Source of the DNA: Paramecium sonneborni
Taxonomy: Eukaryota > Ciliophora > Oligohymenophorea > Peniculida > Parameciidae
NCBI GenBank assembly: GCA_905182985.1
Contig: CAJJDN010000010.1
Coordinates: forward strand, 376,221 to 440,220
DNA length: 64,000 bases
Direction: 5' to 3'
In this document: one piece after another, positions 11,368 to 23,865 of the stretch
How positions within the stretch are numbered: position 1 is the first letter of the stretch
How the letters are laid out: each line of letters starts with the position of its first letter
The notes under the pieces: generated by a model
Seen by the model: the letters and a program-made list of their open reading frames with translations, nothing else
Database searches by the model: none
What the model was told of the DNA's origin: nothing
Program-made: the position numbers and the translations under genes

Positions 11368-14300
11368 TCATTTCATATGATAAACTTAATTGCCTTAATC
11401 TATTATAAGACATTAATTCTTTAGAGGGGCAGTGTCATTCAAAATTTTACATTATTTCAACTCTGTTATATATTATTTTACATTTTTTTGTTCATTACCT
11501 GAAAAAACTTTATATAACTTTGAATCAGATTCTTCTACAATAACTGAAAATTCGAATTCGAATTCATTATTTCCTAAAAGTACAATATTAATTCTAGCAA
11601 GGTTAACTTCTTAATTTGAATTGTATTTGATGGTTTTGAAATAAAATTTTCTTTAATGATCGAGATCTTCAGATTAAATTTGATCATTATTTGATTAATT
11701 TAAATCTTTTAAAATCAAATACTAGATTTCTAATTCATAGAGTTTGTAACTCTCTTTTTTTACATTACAATAAGTATAAAATACCAATAAATCTCCATTT
11801 TTCAAGCTAGCTATAATTGTTGGTATTGACATATTTAGGTTAAATTAAACCTATCTTTATTTATGAATAGGTGATTCTTAAAACTATAATGGTTCTTTAA
11901 TCCAAGTATTTGGCTTATATCTTAAAATATTATCCCATTTTGATTTTCTTATCATTTTGATTGAAATATCATAAATGCAATTGTTAGTACAAACGATTAA
12001 ATATGGACATCTTTAGCCATCTTCTAATTCCCATTTTACTTCTAGTCCAATTAAACAAAAATCTTCGCTAGTTTAAGTAATTGAATAAATAAAATTCATT
12101 GAAACTTTTGTTATTGAATCTTCAACTGAATCTTTAACATCTTACAAATTAATCCAATCACTAATTTCTTTATATTTAAATACCTTTCAAATAAATCTAA
12201 TGTAATATAATCTTAATGATTATTCTTTCTTACTATCCATATTTGCTCATTTTCTAAATCATTTAAAATGACTTCATCAAAATCATAATTATCATTTTGT
12301 TCATTGGTATCTTCAAATATAAATTTTCTGATATTCATTTTAATTTTATCATTAAAATACAATAAATATAAATTTTAATGTCTATTGTAATTAAAGATAT
12401 ATTAATTATTCCTATCTTCCAGCCACTAAAATTTTATATAAAACTTTTACGTTAGTATAAAGGCAAGCATTTCTAAGACTGCTTTATTTTTCAAATTATC
12501 CTATGATACATTAAGAACTTTCAACTTAAATATCAAGAGTTGATTTTGCTTTATCAAATATAAAATGAAACCTATGAGCTTGTAATTATAATTATTTTGA
12601 AAGATTTTTTACATCAATAATATCTTATTAATCTAGTTTTTTTAAATTGTCTTCAATAAATTCTTAAACAACAATATAATACTCAAGATAGTTAGATTTA
12701 TTAATTTTCTAAATCAATTTAGAATTCAAATGATTTGATCTAAATAATTTACTCTTGATTTGATAAAAGTCATATTCCTTTTAATTTATATTCTTACAAT
12801 TTTCTGAAATCAAATCTTGTCTTTATCCAAATATTGTTATCTTTTTTATTTATGAATTTATTGGAGCTGCTAAGTATTAAGTTTATGCATCAAAATAAAG
12901 AAAAGATTGATCATTAATATTTAAGGCAATTGGAAATTCAAATTCTTTTAATTTTCCTCGATTTTCAGCAATTTTTAATTTATTTTCTTAATCAATTTCA
13001 ACAATTATAGATTATGAACCTACAGAAAAATTATTACTTATCTTATTTGAATCAGTTGTAGGCTTTAAATAAAATCCTCCTAATAAAATAAATTGATTTT
13101 TTTTAAGACAAGTAACTGTAAAATTTATTTATTTTATCAATTTATTTTAATCAACATTTTCATAATTACAGATTATATCTGGTAATTTTTCATCATTTAA
13201 ATCGAATTTTCTTACCTACACATAATACTATTTTTACCAAGAATCTTTTATTAAAAATTACTAACAGGCTACATTAAATTCATAAAAAAAATTTTCATCC
13301 AATAAAAAAGAACTTCTTTATTCTTTATTAATCTCATATCTATATTTATCAAGATATATTGAATCTACAATTTATTGTTCTGTTTACTTCTAATAAAAGT
13401 GTCTTTTATAAAATAGTTAATTTTATTTATTAACAATGCAAATAATAAATGAATTATTATTATAAAAAATAAAGTATTAAACTGTAGAAATGTTTATAGG
13501 AAGTTTTGAAGTTTTTTCATATAGTTTTTTCAATTCAATTTAATTTTATGCATTCAGAATCCCAATAAGATTAAATTCAAAAGGTTTATTTTAATTATCT
13601 AACTAACTTTTTTATTGTTAAGGATTAATTAAATTAGGTTAAATTTATTTTTTCAATTCTTATTCAATTTCCATATTATTCGATTCATATTATTTCTTTA
13701 TAACTTTTAAAGATAGAAATTAAAGATTAAACAATTGATCTTCTTTTTGTGTCTATGAAAAATATTGACTATATTCTTTATATTAATGAGCACAAATTTC
13801 CTCACATAATTAAAAATCATTATTTTTTCTTCTATATGAGTAATCTAAAAATGCATTGGATAGTGTAATAATTGATTTTAAATATTTTTCATATATTGAT
13901 ACACATTTTACTTAATTTAAAAAAGGTATTACAATTAAAGAGTTTTATGAAATTTTTTCTAATTATTTAACCAACTTTTACAAGTAATAAGTCTCAAAAT
14001 CAAAATTATCACTAATTTCTAACAATAAAATAATTAATTTTGGTTTAAAGCTTTTTATTTTTGTTTTTACAAAGTATCTATAAAGATGATTTATTTAATT
14101 AGTTATTTTATTAAGGTTTTCGTTAAGATTAATTTTTAGGAAATATTAATCTTACATGATTAAATCTTAAATCTCTTATTTTTTGATACTACATTATTAA
14201 TTAGGTTGTTAGATCATTAAAGTGAAGCTTTAAAAGGATTAAAAATATTTTGAATCAATTAACTTTAAATCAAATTCTGTAGTTATTCCTATTAAAGTAA

Positions 14301-14787
14301 CTTTAAAATCTTCTTTCTTTTTTTATTATTCAAAATTAGAGTTAAATTCACTTATGGAGCTGTTTATATTTTAAATAATTTAATAATAACATAAATTTGC
14401 ATTCTGAAGTAAAATTGACGATTTTTCTCCTTCTAAGAGCTTATTAAATAGCTAAACTATTTGTTATATGAAATCCTCTTCTATATATTGGGTTTAAAAA
14501 TTGCGTTTATGAAATATAAACTTTTGATTGTTATTTAGAGCTTATTAATGCTCAATCACGTAATTGATAATCTATCCCTGTAGAATTCCGCTATTATTTT
14601 CTTCAATTTTTTCCTTATTATAGCATTAAGGAAAATCAATTAGAATAAAAAATATATGAAAATTTTTGTTATCAGGTTTTGTATTAGTAATTCTAAAAAA
14701 ACTGTCCTGAAAATCTTTTTTATTGTCATAATTATGAATTTTGCTTTTCGTCACATTATAATTTATCTAATTCGGATTCGTTTGCAT
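11368..14787 (-). CDS. Unknown large protein, 1123 residues
   Basis: Start ATG at 14785-14787, stop at 11368-11370. The first exon is open for 779 codons. Introns at 12426-12450 (25 nt) and 12161-12183 (23 nt) bring the total to 1124 codons exactly. Without the first intron the frame would stop near 12353, and a second gene would appear to begin at 12338; the splice joins both halves in frame, so I treat them as one gene. The N-terminal third is mostly helical and K/Q-rich. The rest is made of short beta-like segments separated by polar loops (for example NNNSFIICIVNKQNQLFYK, KKNQFILLGGFYLKP), which suggests a beta-propeller. No repeat is clear enough to name WD40. The polycystin-like gene follows in the same direction. 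Confidence 0.7.
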
Positions 14788-15272
14788 TGATTAAAAGCAA
14801 TTTTTAACTTTATAAAAATTAAATTAATAAAATAAAATAGTTCTCTTTGTAAAATAACACTTTGATTAAGAAATTCAAAATAATTTATATTTATGATGAC
14901 TTATATTTTGTTTAAATGATTCTTTATTTATTTTATATTTTTTTTAAAGATGCTTTTTCTATATATATATATACTATAATAAATTCTATTGATAAATATA
15001 CAACTTTGATAAAAAAAAAGATGTGATTATACATATATTTATATGAAGAATGACATAAATTTAATTTTAATTAATGGTTTCTAGAATTAAATATGTTTGA
15101 TTTTAATTTACCTAATTTAAATAGCAATTTATGTTTATATTATTTAATAGGTGATGATTTCATAGATTTTTTGGGTTAATAATATTATCCATAATATCAT
15201 AATGTGATTATATATAATCGAAATTTTATTAAATGAATATTAATAATATTATTAAGATATTAAGAATATATA
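14788..15272. promoter_or_regulatory. Divergent intergenic region, probable bidirectional promoter
   Basis: About 485 bp of AT-rich DNA between two divergently transcribed genes (1123-residue protein on the left, CCCH zinc-finger protein on the right). It contains several TA-rich stretches, including an alternating TATATATATA near 14963-14975. Promoters for both genes should lie here, but I see no specific motif that I can name. Confidence 0.4.
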
Positions 15273-15867
15273 ATGTAATAGTGCTGCTGTATTTCAACTT
15301 AAGACGAGAATGATAATTTTTCCTCAGGCTTGAGTTGGTATTTCGTTAAACCTTACCTTAATTAGTGAAAGTATTCAAGACGAATAAGAACATTAAATAA
15401 AAAAGTAGTCAAAGACAAAAAATAAGACATCTTTTATAGTAAAGGTCAAAACTGAGGTATTTAAAATATTTTATTTGTTAATAGATATGTAAATATTGGT
15501 CAATTGAAGGTTATTGCCCATATGGAAAATAGGTATAAAATATAAATAAATCAGTGCGCATTCGCTCATGGTAAACATGAAATAAGGCAAAAAGTGCATG
15601 TTCCTCATAATTACAAAACCTAGATTTGTAAGAATTATACAAAAGATGGGTATTCATTAAATAATTAATATTAGATATTGTTGTTATGGAGAAAGGTGTT
15701 AATTTAAGCATCCAGAAAAAAAAGGTAATAAACTTCCACCTCTTACTTACTAAAGTCTTCTTAACAACCTAGAGAATCTCTTTTAAAAACAAAGGTATAA
15801 TATATATTATATTAATAGTCTTATTAAAAATTCAAAAAGAAGTAAGGGTTTACCTTATAAATTGTGA
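15273..15867 (+). CDS. Tandem CCCH zinc-finger protein (TIS11/tristetraprolin-like)
   Basis: ATG 15273 to TGA 15865-15867 with introns 15338-15365 (28 nt), 15457-15484 (28 nt), then 22, 25 and 24 nt, giving 155 codons. Two fingers of the form C-x8-C-x5-C-x3-H are complete once introns are removed: CKYWSIEGYCPYGKQCAFAH and CKNYTKDGYCCYGERCQFKH. Each is preceded by a KTE/KTQ-type lead-in (VKTEI, YKTQI), the hallmark of the TIS11 family, which binds AU-rich mRNA 3' ends and promotes decay. With AU-rich transcripts everywhere in this genome, the target specificity may differ. The N-terminus is short and Cys/Ser-rich. The fingers are 18 residues apart, as in the family. It is far shorter than animal relatives because there is no long flanking region. 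Confidence 0.85.
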
Positions 15868-15919
15868 TTATAATTTGTATTTTAGAAATCATTATTTAAT
15901 AATATATTATATTAAAATT

Positions 15920-18280
15920 TCAAAAGTAATGAGAAAATTACGCATCATTTTTTTATTCTAAAATTTTGCACAATAAATCCCTTAAATTAGCTTTAGTAAC
16001 TGGTTTTTCAATAGCTCCAAACATTCCTATTCTTTAATATGCTTCTAATTACTCTGGTGTCTATCTATTTCCTGTACATGCTACAATTTTTAATGATTTA
16101 TCAAACTCTAGTAGTCGATTAGCTGTTTCCATACCATCCATATCAGGCATTTCAATATCTAAAAATATTATTTTATATTGGCAAAATTCTTTTACTCTTT
16201 CTTTGCACTTTTTAATAGCGATTTCTCCAGATATTGCAGAATCACAAGTTAAAAATAACTATTCTAATATGTATTATAGAACAATTATATTAAACTCATT
16301 ATCATCAACAATTAAAATTGGAGGTAGCTTTTAAGCTGGATCTTACCAATTATTAATTTATTCTATAATTACATTAGATTGAGTTGTAGATTTCCTTTAA
16401 TAAGATTTTTCATTCTCAGTATTAAAAGGTAATAAACGATTTGAATTTAATAAATTAGATGAATTTAATCTTAGATTATATTTTTTTATATCTAAATTAT
16501 TTTAAATTGGAAATCCTAAATTATTTTCACAAGATGAATGTCTTATAGCTACAGCAAAATCTTAAGAATTCTATTTTAATATTTAAGAATTCAAAAAGTG
16601 AGATTCAGGCAATTATTAAATTTCTTAAACAGCCATTTCAGATAATTAAGAAGATGAAATATCTTCTTCTTTAGATTTTTAATTTAATATTTAAAATGAA
16701 AATGTTGCTCCTTTTCCATATTCTGATTATACAGATATCCCTTCATTATTTGATGATAATATTTTTGACAATTCATTACTTATTAATAAACCTAATCCAA
16801 TTCCATTTGGATTAACATCTCTATTTGCAAGATCATCAACTCTAGAAAATTCTTAAAATAAAGATTTTAAATTTTCTGGTTTGATTCCTAAACCTGCATC
16901 AATAACAGAAATAGTAAAAATTGAATTTTTTTTATGATAATCACAATTTATAGTTATTTTTTTTTTTGCTTCTGAATATTTTATAGCATTACTAACTAAA
17001 TTCATTATAACTTATCTAATTCTATTTTTATCACTATTAACAAATTAATTTACCTATTATGAATTAGTACAATAATTTAGAATTATTTTAAGTTCTTTTT
17101 TTTCTTTTTAGATTTCAAAAATTGATATTGTTTTTTCAATTAGCCGTTTTAGATTAAATTTTCTAAAAACTAATCTAATTTTATTATTCTATAATTAAGC
17201 CTAATCTAAAATATCATTAACTAAATTTAATAACAATCTACAAGAATTCAAAGATGGCTTCAAATAACGATTAAATAAGAAAGAATCAATTTAATCTCTT
17301 AAACAAAGTTGCATATTTATAATTGCATTTAAAGGTGTTCTCATATCATGAGATACTTTACTTAAAGTCTTTATCATTTTATTTGTTCGATCATTAGAAT
17401 TATCATTTTAATTTAAATTCTATTTAATTTTTTTTTATTTTTTAATAACAAGATAATAAACCTCCTTCTTTTATTTATTAATCCAACCACAGAATTTATT
17501 AATTTAATCATTACCTAAATAAACTTTCCTTACAATTATTATAAAATCTGATTATGTATCATATTTTTAAATTGACCAATCGTTTTTACTAGATTTTAGA
17601 TTATTCAATACTTCTTTAAATTCAGATACATTTTTATCATCAATTAATTTTGGATAAAATCCACTTTTTAATGATTCTCTATGAGTATGAATAATATCAA
17701 CCTTTTCATCTTATTAAATAATCACTTATTCTTTCTAAATTGATTCAAATATTTCTTCATCATCCACAGGATTTAAATTACTATCTAAAATTATATAAAT
17801 ATTTGAAGTTATTTATTTAATAATATCTTATGCTTAATTTAAGGTGTAGGAAGGTTTTTTAAATAGAAATAACAACAAAAAATAAGATAGACAATTTCTA
17901 ATAATACCTGTTGGTAAATAATCTATGTTGTCAGATGTTATTGCTGCTATATGAATAGTAAATAATATCGGTATCAATAATTTAGTTTTTTTGTAATTCA
18001 ATTTTATAATACATACTATTTGAATTCCAATATAGACCATCCAATTTTCATACAAAAATTAAGATATAAAAAGTATCCAACCTAATTTAAGTACATTTAG
18101 GGTAATTTTAAATGAGGAATTATTCCATAATTATTCGACTATATACAAAATTATATGAAATCCAGCTGAGGATAACCCCATAATCAAATATTAGTTTTCA
18201 TCTGTAAAGTAAAATTACAAGTGTAGTACAATACTGTCAATAGCTAACACCATTTATAATATTTATTGGTCACTAAACAT
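15920..18280 (-). CDS. Membrane hybrid sensor histidine kinase
   Basis: An intronless frame from ATG 18278-18280 to stop 15920-15922 gives 786 residues. The N-terminal 150 residues hold several hydrophobic segments (for example LLIPILFTIHIAAI and CLSYFLLLFLF). The kinase core follows in order: H-box with KVSHDMRTPLNA (His near residue 310), N-box NRIRQVIMNLVSNAIKYS, G1 box DAGLGI, F-box FQEFSR and G2 box NGIGLGLLIS. The C-terminal receiver domain has the acidic pair in ILIVDDNEFN, the phospho-acceptor Asp in FLDIEMPDMDG (near residue 705), a Thr in ACTGN and the conserved Lys in EKP. All catalytic residues are present, so it should autophosphorylate on His and pass phosphate to Asp internally. 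The ligand is not indicated. It starts 226 bp from the MAP kinase gene, in divergent orientation. Confidence 0.9.
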
Positions 18281-18506
18281 TCAATTAAAAACTTAAATCA
18301 ATTAATATATAAATATTGAAAGACCTTTTTGAAAATGTAATTGGATTATGTTTATAATATAATTTACAAATATCTGCAAGAGTGAAGAAGGATATAATTT
18401 AAATATTGAGAGATTGTGAAAACATCTCAATTTAAAAATTGAAATAGTATCAATTTCACTGCAAAAAGAATCATAAAATAATTTATTTATTTTAATAATA
18501 TATTAA
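18281..18506. promoter_or_regulatory. Shared promoter region, histidine kinase and MAP kinase
   Basis: A 226-bp AT-rich gap between divergent starts at 18280 (minus) and 18507 (plus). Its position makes it the likely promoter for both genes; I see no named motif. Co-regulation is an inference from the arrangement only. Confidence 0.4.
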
Positions 18507-19923
<1,417 letters not shown>

Positions 19924-20111
19924 ATCAGTGGGTATTATTCATTAGTATATTTTATATCTATTTATTTTAACATATAACATTGTCTTATGTTTTTACCTTA
20001 TCTCTAAATTATTTATTATAATAAATAATATTATTCTAAGCAAAATTTTTATTTATTTATTATAAACACATTCCATTACAAACACTTATCATATCATTAC
20101 AAGTTTTAGAA

Positions 20112-20494
20112 TCATAAGATCTTTTCAAGAGTTTAGTAAAGAAGAGCAAATTAAAGCTCTTCTTCTCTATCTTCTTATTCAAACCAAGATTACTTAAATT
20201 CAATTTCATGTTTTTTTAGTAATTATTAATTCATACCCTTTGACATTTTTGTACTTCCAGTTGTATCATCATTCTGACTAAAATAATTTCCGCTAACTTT
20301 CTAAATTTTATCTCTATTTATTTGTTGAATATTATTCGTAATACGAAATTTTGTCTTAATCATAATATAAAGTAACTTACAGAAGGAGTGGTTGGATTTA
20401 AATTTGTTTAACTCTTTTCTCTTGTAAATTATCTTGAAATAGTAGGTCGAGGAATAGTTTTTCTTTAGATATTAAATTATGAGTGAGTATTCAT
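20112..20494 (-). CDS. Small unknown protein, 118 residues
   Basis: Start ATG 20492-20494, stop 20112-20114. A 26-nt intron (gtaagtta...gattaag) leaves exactly 119 codons. The protein is polar: MNTHSQFNIQRKTIPRP at the start, a Gly/Ser-rich middle (NDDTTGSTKMSKGMN), and a helical C-terminus (EEELQFALLYQTLEKIL). No signal peptide or membrane segment is visible. It converges on the MAP kinase gene with a gap of about 190 bp. The function is unknown. Confidence 0.6.
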
Positions 20495-21091
20495 AAAGTT
20501 CATTTTATATAATTATGTTATCTATTTTTATAATATAAACATAAGCTATAATCTTATATTTTTATATTATACATCAATAATATTCATCAATTAAAATATT
20601 CATATCAAATTTAAGTTCTCCAATTATGTAATTATTCAAAATTACTTCACTTTGAGATGATTAAATCTTACCTTAATTTTTTATTTTATTGGTCTTATAG
20701 CAATAACTATGATACATTTCACTTCATTTCTTAATATATTTTATAACATAATGTATACTTTAAATAGTATTACTGATAAAAATTGAGGTAATAATTATTT
20801 TTTTGACATCAGACATTTACTTATTATTTTTAAACCATAAGTAAAGTTTTATTGACAATAAATTTTATTTTGTTAACATTATTTTTGTTTCAGTAATATA
20901 GATCAAGATATTAGAAAATATCAATAGATCAATAATAACTAGAAAATATAAGAAATAGGAATGAATTTGTAAATTGTTCCCATAGTTTAAAATTAATTTA
21001 TTTTTTAATTCTTTGTTTTATTTGTTTTAAACTGATAGCTTCTATATATTAACTACCTTTTTAATCTTTGCACCTTTTAATAAATATAAAT
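20495..21091. other. Intergenic, nothing recognised
   Basis: About 600 bp of AT-rich DNA. TGA is frequent and I found no exon chain on either strand. The right part may be the 3' flank of the broken minus-strand frame that follows. Confidence 0.35.
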
Positions 21092-21454
21092 TCATACTTC
21101 ATTCTTTTAAATAGCCAAATAATCAAGCTTTTGGATTTTTTTTTATTAAAATCGAGCTTTTTATTTGATAATCTTTTGTTTTTATGGATGATTTTAGTGA
21201 TTAAAATTCCTTCTTCTTTAAAGTTCTTAAATATTGTACTCAAAACTAGGTTGATTAATAATTTGAAAATAATTGATTATTTGTCATTAATTAGGAATTT
21301 TGGAAATTATGGATTTAATTTCTTGGATAATTATCTTAGGATCTCTTTAGAAATTTTTTTTAAGCAATTATTTCTATTTTTAATTCTAAATGGAAGTTAA
21401 GATATTTATTTCTCTAAAATAAAAGTGTAATTGTAAATTATATGTCTTATTCAT
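21092..21454 (-). pseudogene. Short minus-strand frame broken by one TGA
   Basis: From ATG 21452-21454 the frame continues for 121 codons to a stop at 21092-21094, interrupted only by TGA at 21284-21286. The residues look coding, with a basic and Gln-rich composition (QRDPKIIIQEIKSII before the TGA, then FEYNIQELQRRRNF and KIQKLDYLAIQKNEV after it). No GT lies close enough upstream of the TGA to allow an intron. Another minus-strand frame over the same DNA is also open for about 170 codons, so the choice of frame is uncertain. On the plus strand 21068-21400 is open even in the standard code, but it is hydrophobic and Leu-rich as a shadow would be. Confidence 0.3.
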
Positions 21455-22092
21455 TTTATTCTAATATAAATTTATTAACTTATAGTAAAAGTAATCTGAG
21501 TCAGTAAATAATTCATAAATTAAAGTTCCAAATGTTGAGAAATAGAACGATTATTTATATTCTTTCGTTTATGTTTATATTTGGAAAATTGTTCTGGAGT
21601 TAATTAATATAGAGAGATTTAATATTTGAAAGATCTTTAGCAATATGAAAATGAAAATTTTTCTATATTTTTTATTTTTAATCTATTAGAATTAAAATTA
21701 TTCAGTATAAATTGAAGTATATTCTCTTTTAGAGCTACTAAATAATTTAAATATTTAATATCTTTGGATTAAATTTAGGTATATCACTTTTATCTTACAA
21801 TGATTATTATGATAATTCTATAACAAGTTGAAATCATATTATTTAGGATATTGAAAATCAAATATATTTTTAGATTTTTGAAATTATATAATAATATTTA
21901 TTTACTAACTTAAAATTTATTTTTATTGATTGTCACAATCAAATTATCTGATTAATTTTAGTGCTTTAAAGACTTTATTCAGTAAAATTGTGAATAATAC
22001 ATATCTTAAAAAATGATTTGTATTTGATTCATTATTTATAGAAAAAAATAATTAATAAATTTGAGGTTTAAGATTACATTAATAAGAATAAG
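21455..22092. other. Intergenic, nothing recognised
   Basis: About 640 bp, very AT-rich, with no sustained frame on either strand. The right end should contain the promoter of the 419-residue gene that starts at 22093. Confidence 0.35.
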
Positions 22093-23352
22093 ATGAATTA
22101 GTAAAATACAAGTTAAAATTACCAAAGTTAGCTTTAGAGAAATGGCTATGAAATTATTAAACCATAGAATTAATCAATGAACTATTATGATCCAATGCTT
22201 CATAATAAACCTTAATATAATAGGTATGATCCAAATACATTTAAAGATTATGGTAATTTATCATAAAGAGTAACACCTGACATACCTGTAAGATAATTGA
22301 AACCTTAAACAATATATTCTTAAGCAAATAATAAATTAGTGTAATAACCATATTATGAAGCAGTGGAACTATAAAAGAAGCCAATAGATTTATAGAAATA
22401 TGATAGATAAAAAGAATTTATGGAATAGAAAGAAAGAGCATAAGATAAAATACAAAGTTTGGTGTTGAAATCAACAATAGCATAGAAAAGTCCAGAATAG
22501 ATAATAAATGAATTTAAAGCTTATACTCTTCCAAAATTAAGATTGAAGAGATTGATAATGCTTTAAGCAGCAATGAAGGGTTATCATGTAAGAAGATTTA
22601 AAATACCACGAATAAAATAAAAAATAAAAGTATGTCAATTATATGCAGAAGATTATTTAAGGAAAGTTCTTTATGTAAATAAATTTTTAAGTATTTAGGA
22701 TAAATTTATACCTGATATAGTGTTAGAAGTAATTACTTACAATAAATATAATTAAGATTTATCACTTTATAGTGATAAACATTAAGCTTATTTAAAAATA
22801 ATAGATGATTTATTAAATAGAGTAGTAAGAAGAATGGCTAATGAAGTAGTTAAAGATTAGACTGATTATTTAGTTACTAGCATTTTAAATTAAAGATTTA
22901 AAGATAAACCAGAGTAAGAAAAGGATCCAATGAAATTAGTGGCATTTTAAACTATTCAAAACTTTTTAGATAAAGAAGTCTATATTATAGCTAAAGATGC
23001 AATTAAAGAATCAAGTTCCAATTATTACATCGATTTACAGTATGCAAGAGTCATTAAAGATCATATAATACCAAATACTTTGAGAACAATAATATTTGAG
23101 GCTTTAGATGATTTAGCAATTGAAAAATACTTAAATGATTTATGTTCTGAAATGGTTAGAGAAATCTCATAACCTTTATCAACATAAATGACTTAATTGT
23201 TATAGGCAGAACATGAATCAGCATCACTTGATTAAGCATTATAAAATTATGTATATAGAATGATGGGTGATGTACTTATAGAACATTTATTATTAATGGA
23301 TAATCAAGATTTAGGTAAAGATCATGTTCCATCTGAAAATTCAGAACTATGA
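22093..23352 (+). CDS. Unknown 419-residue protein with an IQ-like motif
   Basis: An intronless frame from ATG 22093 to TGA 23350-23352. The first 90 residues are Asn/Gln/Tyr/Pro-rich and probably unstructured. A segment near residue 160, LQAAMKGYHVRRFKIPR, resembles an IQ motif (xxxQxxxxGxxxRR), which in other proteins binds calmodulin; here the first position is Leu, so the match is partial. The C-terminal 230 residues are a run of helices (for example IIDDLLNRVVRRMANEVV and YARVIKDHIIPNTLRTIIF). In ciliates such proteins are often axonemal or cortical, but this is a guess from composition. No catalytic motif was found. Confidence 0.7.
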
Positions 23353-23536
23353 ACTAAACATTAAATATATTTATTTAATTGAGTTATTATTCCTTTATAT
23401 CTTTTTTTAGTAATACTAATTTATATTAGAAATGGCTAGAAAAATGTTTATCTCATATAATAATTTTTGATCTTCAAACTATAATAATAAATATAAATTT
23501 ATTTTTATTCAAAATATTAACAATATCTTTATTTCA

Positions 23537-23865
23537 ATGGATTTTTTTATTATTGTTTTTGTATTATTTTTTTGATATTTTCAGTAATATTACTTAGAAT
23601 AACTTTAATAAAAAGTAATTCAAAAACAAAATCCAACATAGAATTTGATTTAAACAATAAAGATTTAATACTTTTTAAATTAATAATTGCTTTTATTATA
23701 GGTATAGAAATCTTTCAGTTTTACTAAAATTATTATTTTTATTTATCATTATTTAGTTCTATTATTATTAATGCTATCTTTCAAAATATTAATATTTTTA
23801 TATATTAAAATAGTGATTCTATTTTGTAGGATTTACAATTATAGCTTGTTTCTATTATAAAATGA
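23537..23865 (+). pseudogene. Small membrane protein frame with a poly-T shift
   Basis: ATG 23537 opens a hydrophobic frame (MDFFIIVFVLFF) that stops at TGA in the T tract near 23571. One extra T in that tract would join it to a frame that is open to TGA 23863-23865 and encodes LIIAFIIGIEIFQFY, IIINAIFQNINIFIY and other membrane-like segments, separated by a polar loop with IEFDLNNKDL. A 24-nt intron (gtattatt...ttttcag) would also remove the TGA but leads into a less convincing frame. It is a decayed gene or a homopolymer error. The stop overlaps a possible MYB-gene start by four bases. Confidence 0.35.

Noticed and set aside
12338..12353. Two separate genes, one ending near 12353 and one starting at 12338
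   Set aside because: A consensus 25-nt intron at 12426-12450 joins both halves in frame and gives a whole codon count; ten bases would be an implausible intergenic gap.
11368..14787. Kinesin-like motor domain in the N-terminal part
   Set aside because: Faint resemblance of a few strands only; no P-loop or switch motifs could be found.
21068..21400. Plus-strand hydrophobic 110-residue frame
   Set aside because: Leu/Ile-rich composition typical of the complement of Lys/Asn-rich coding DNA; the minus strand is more protein-like.
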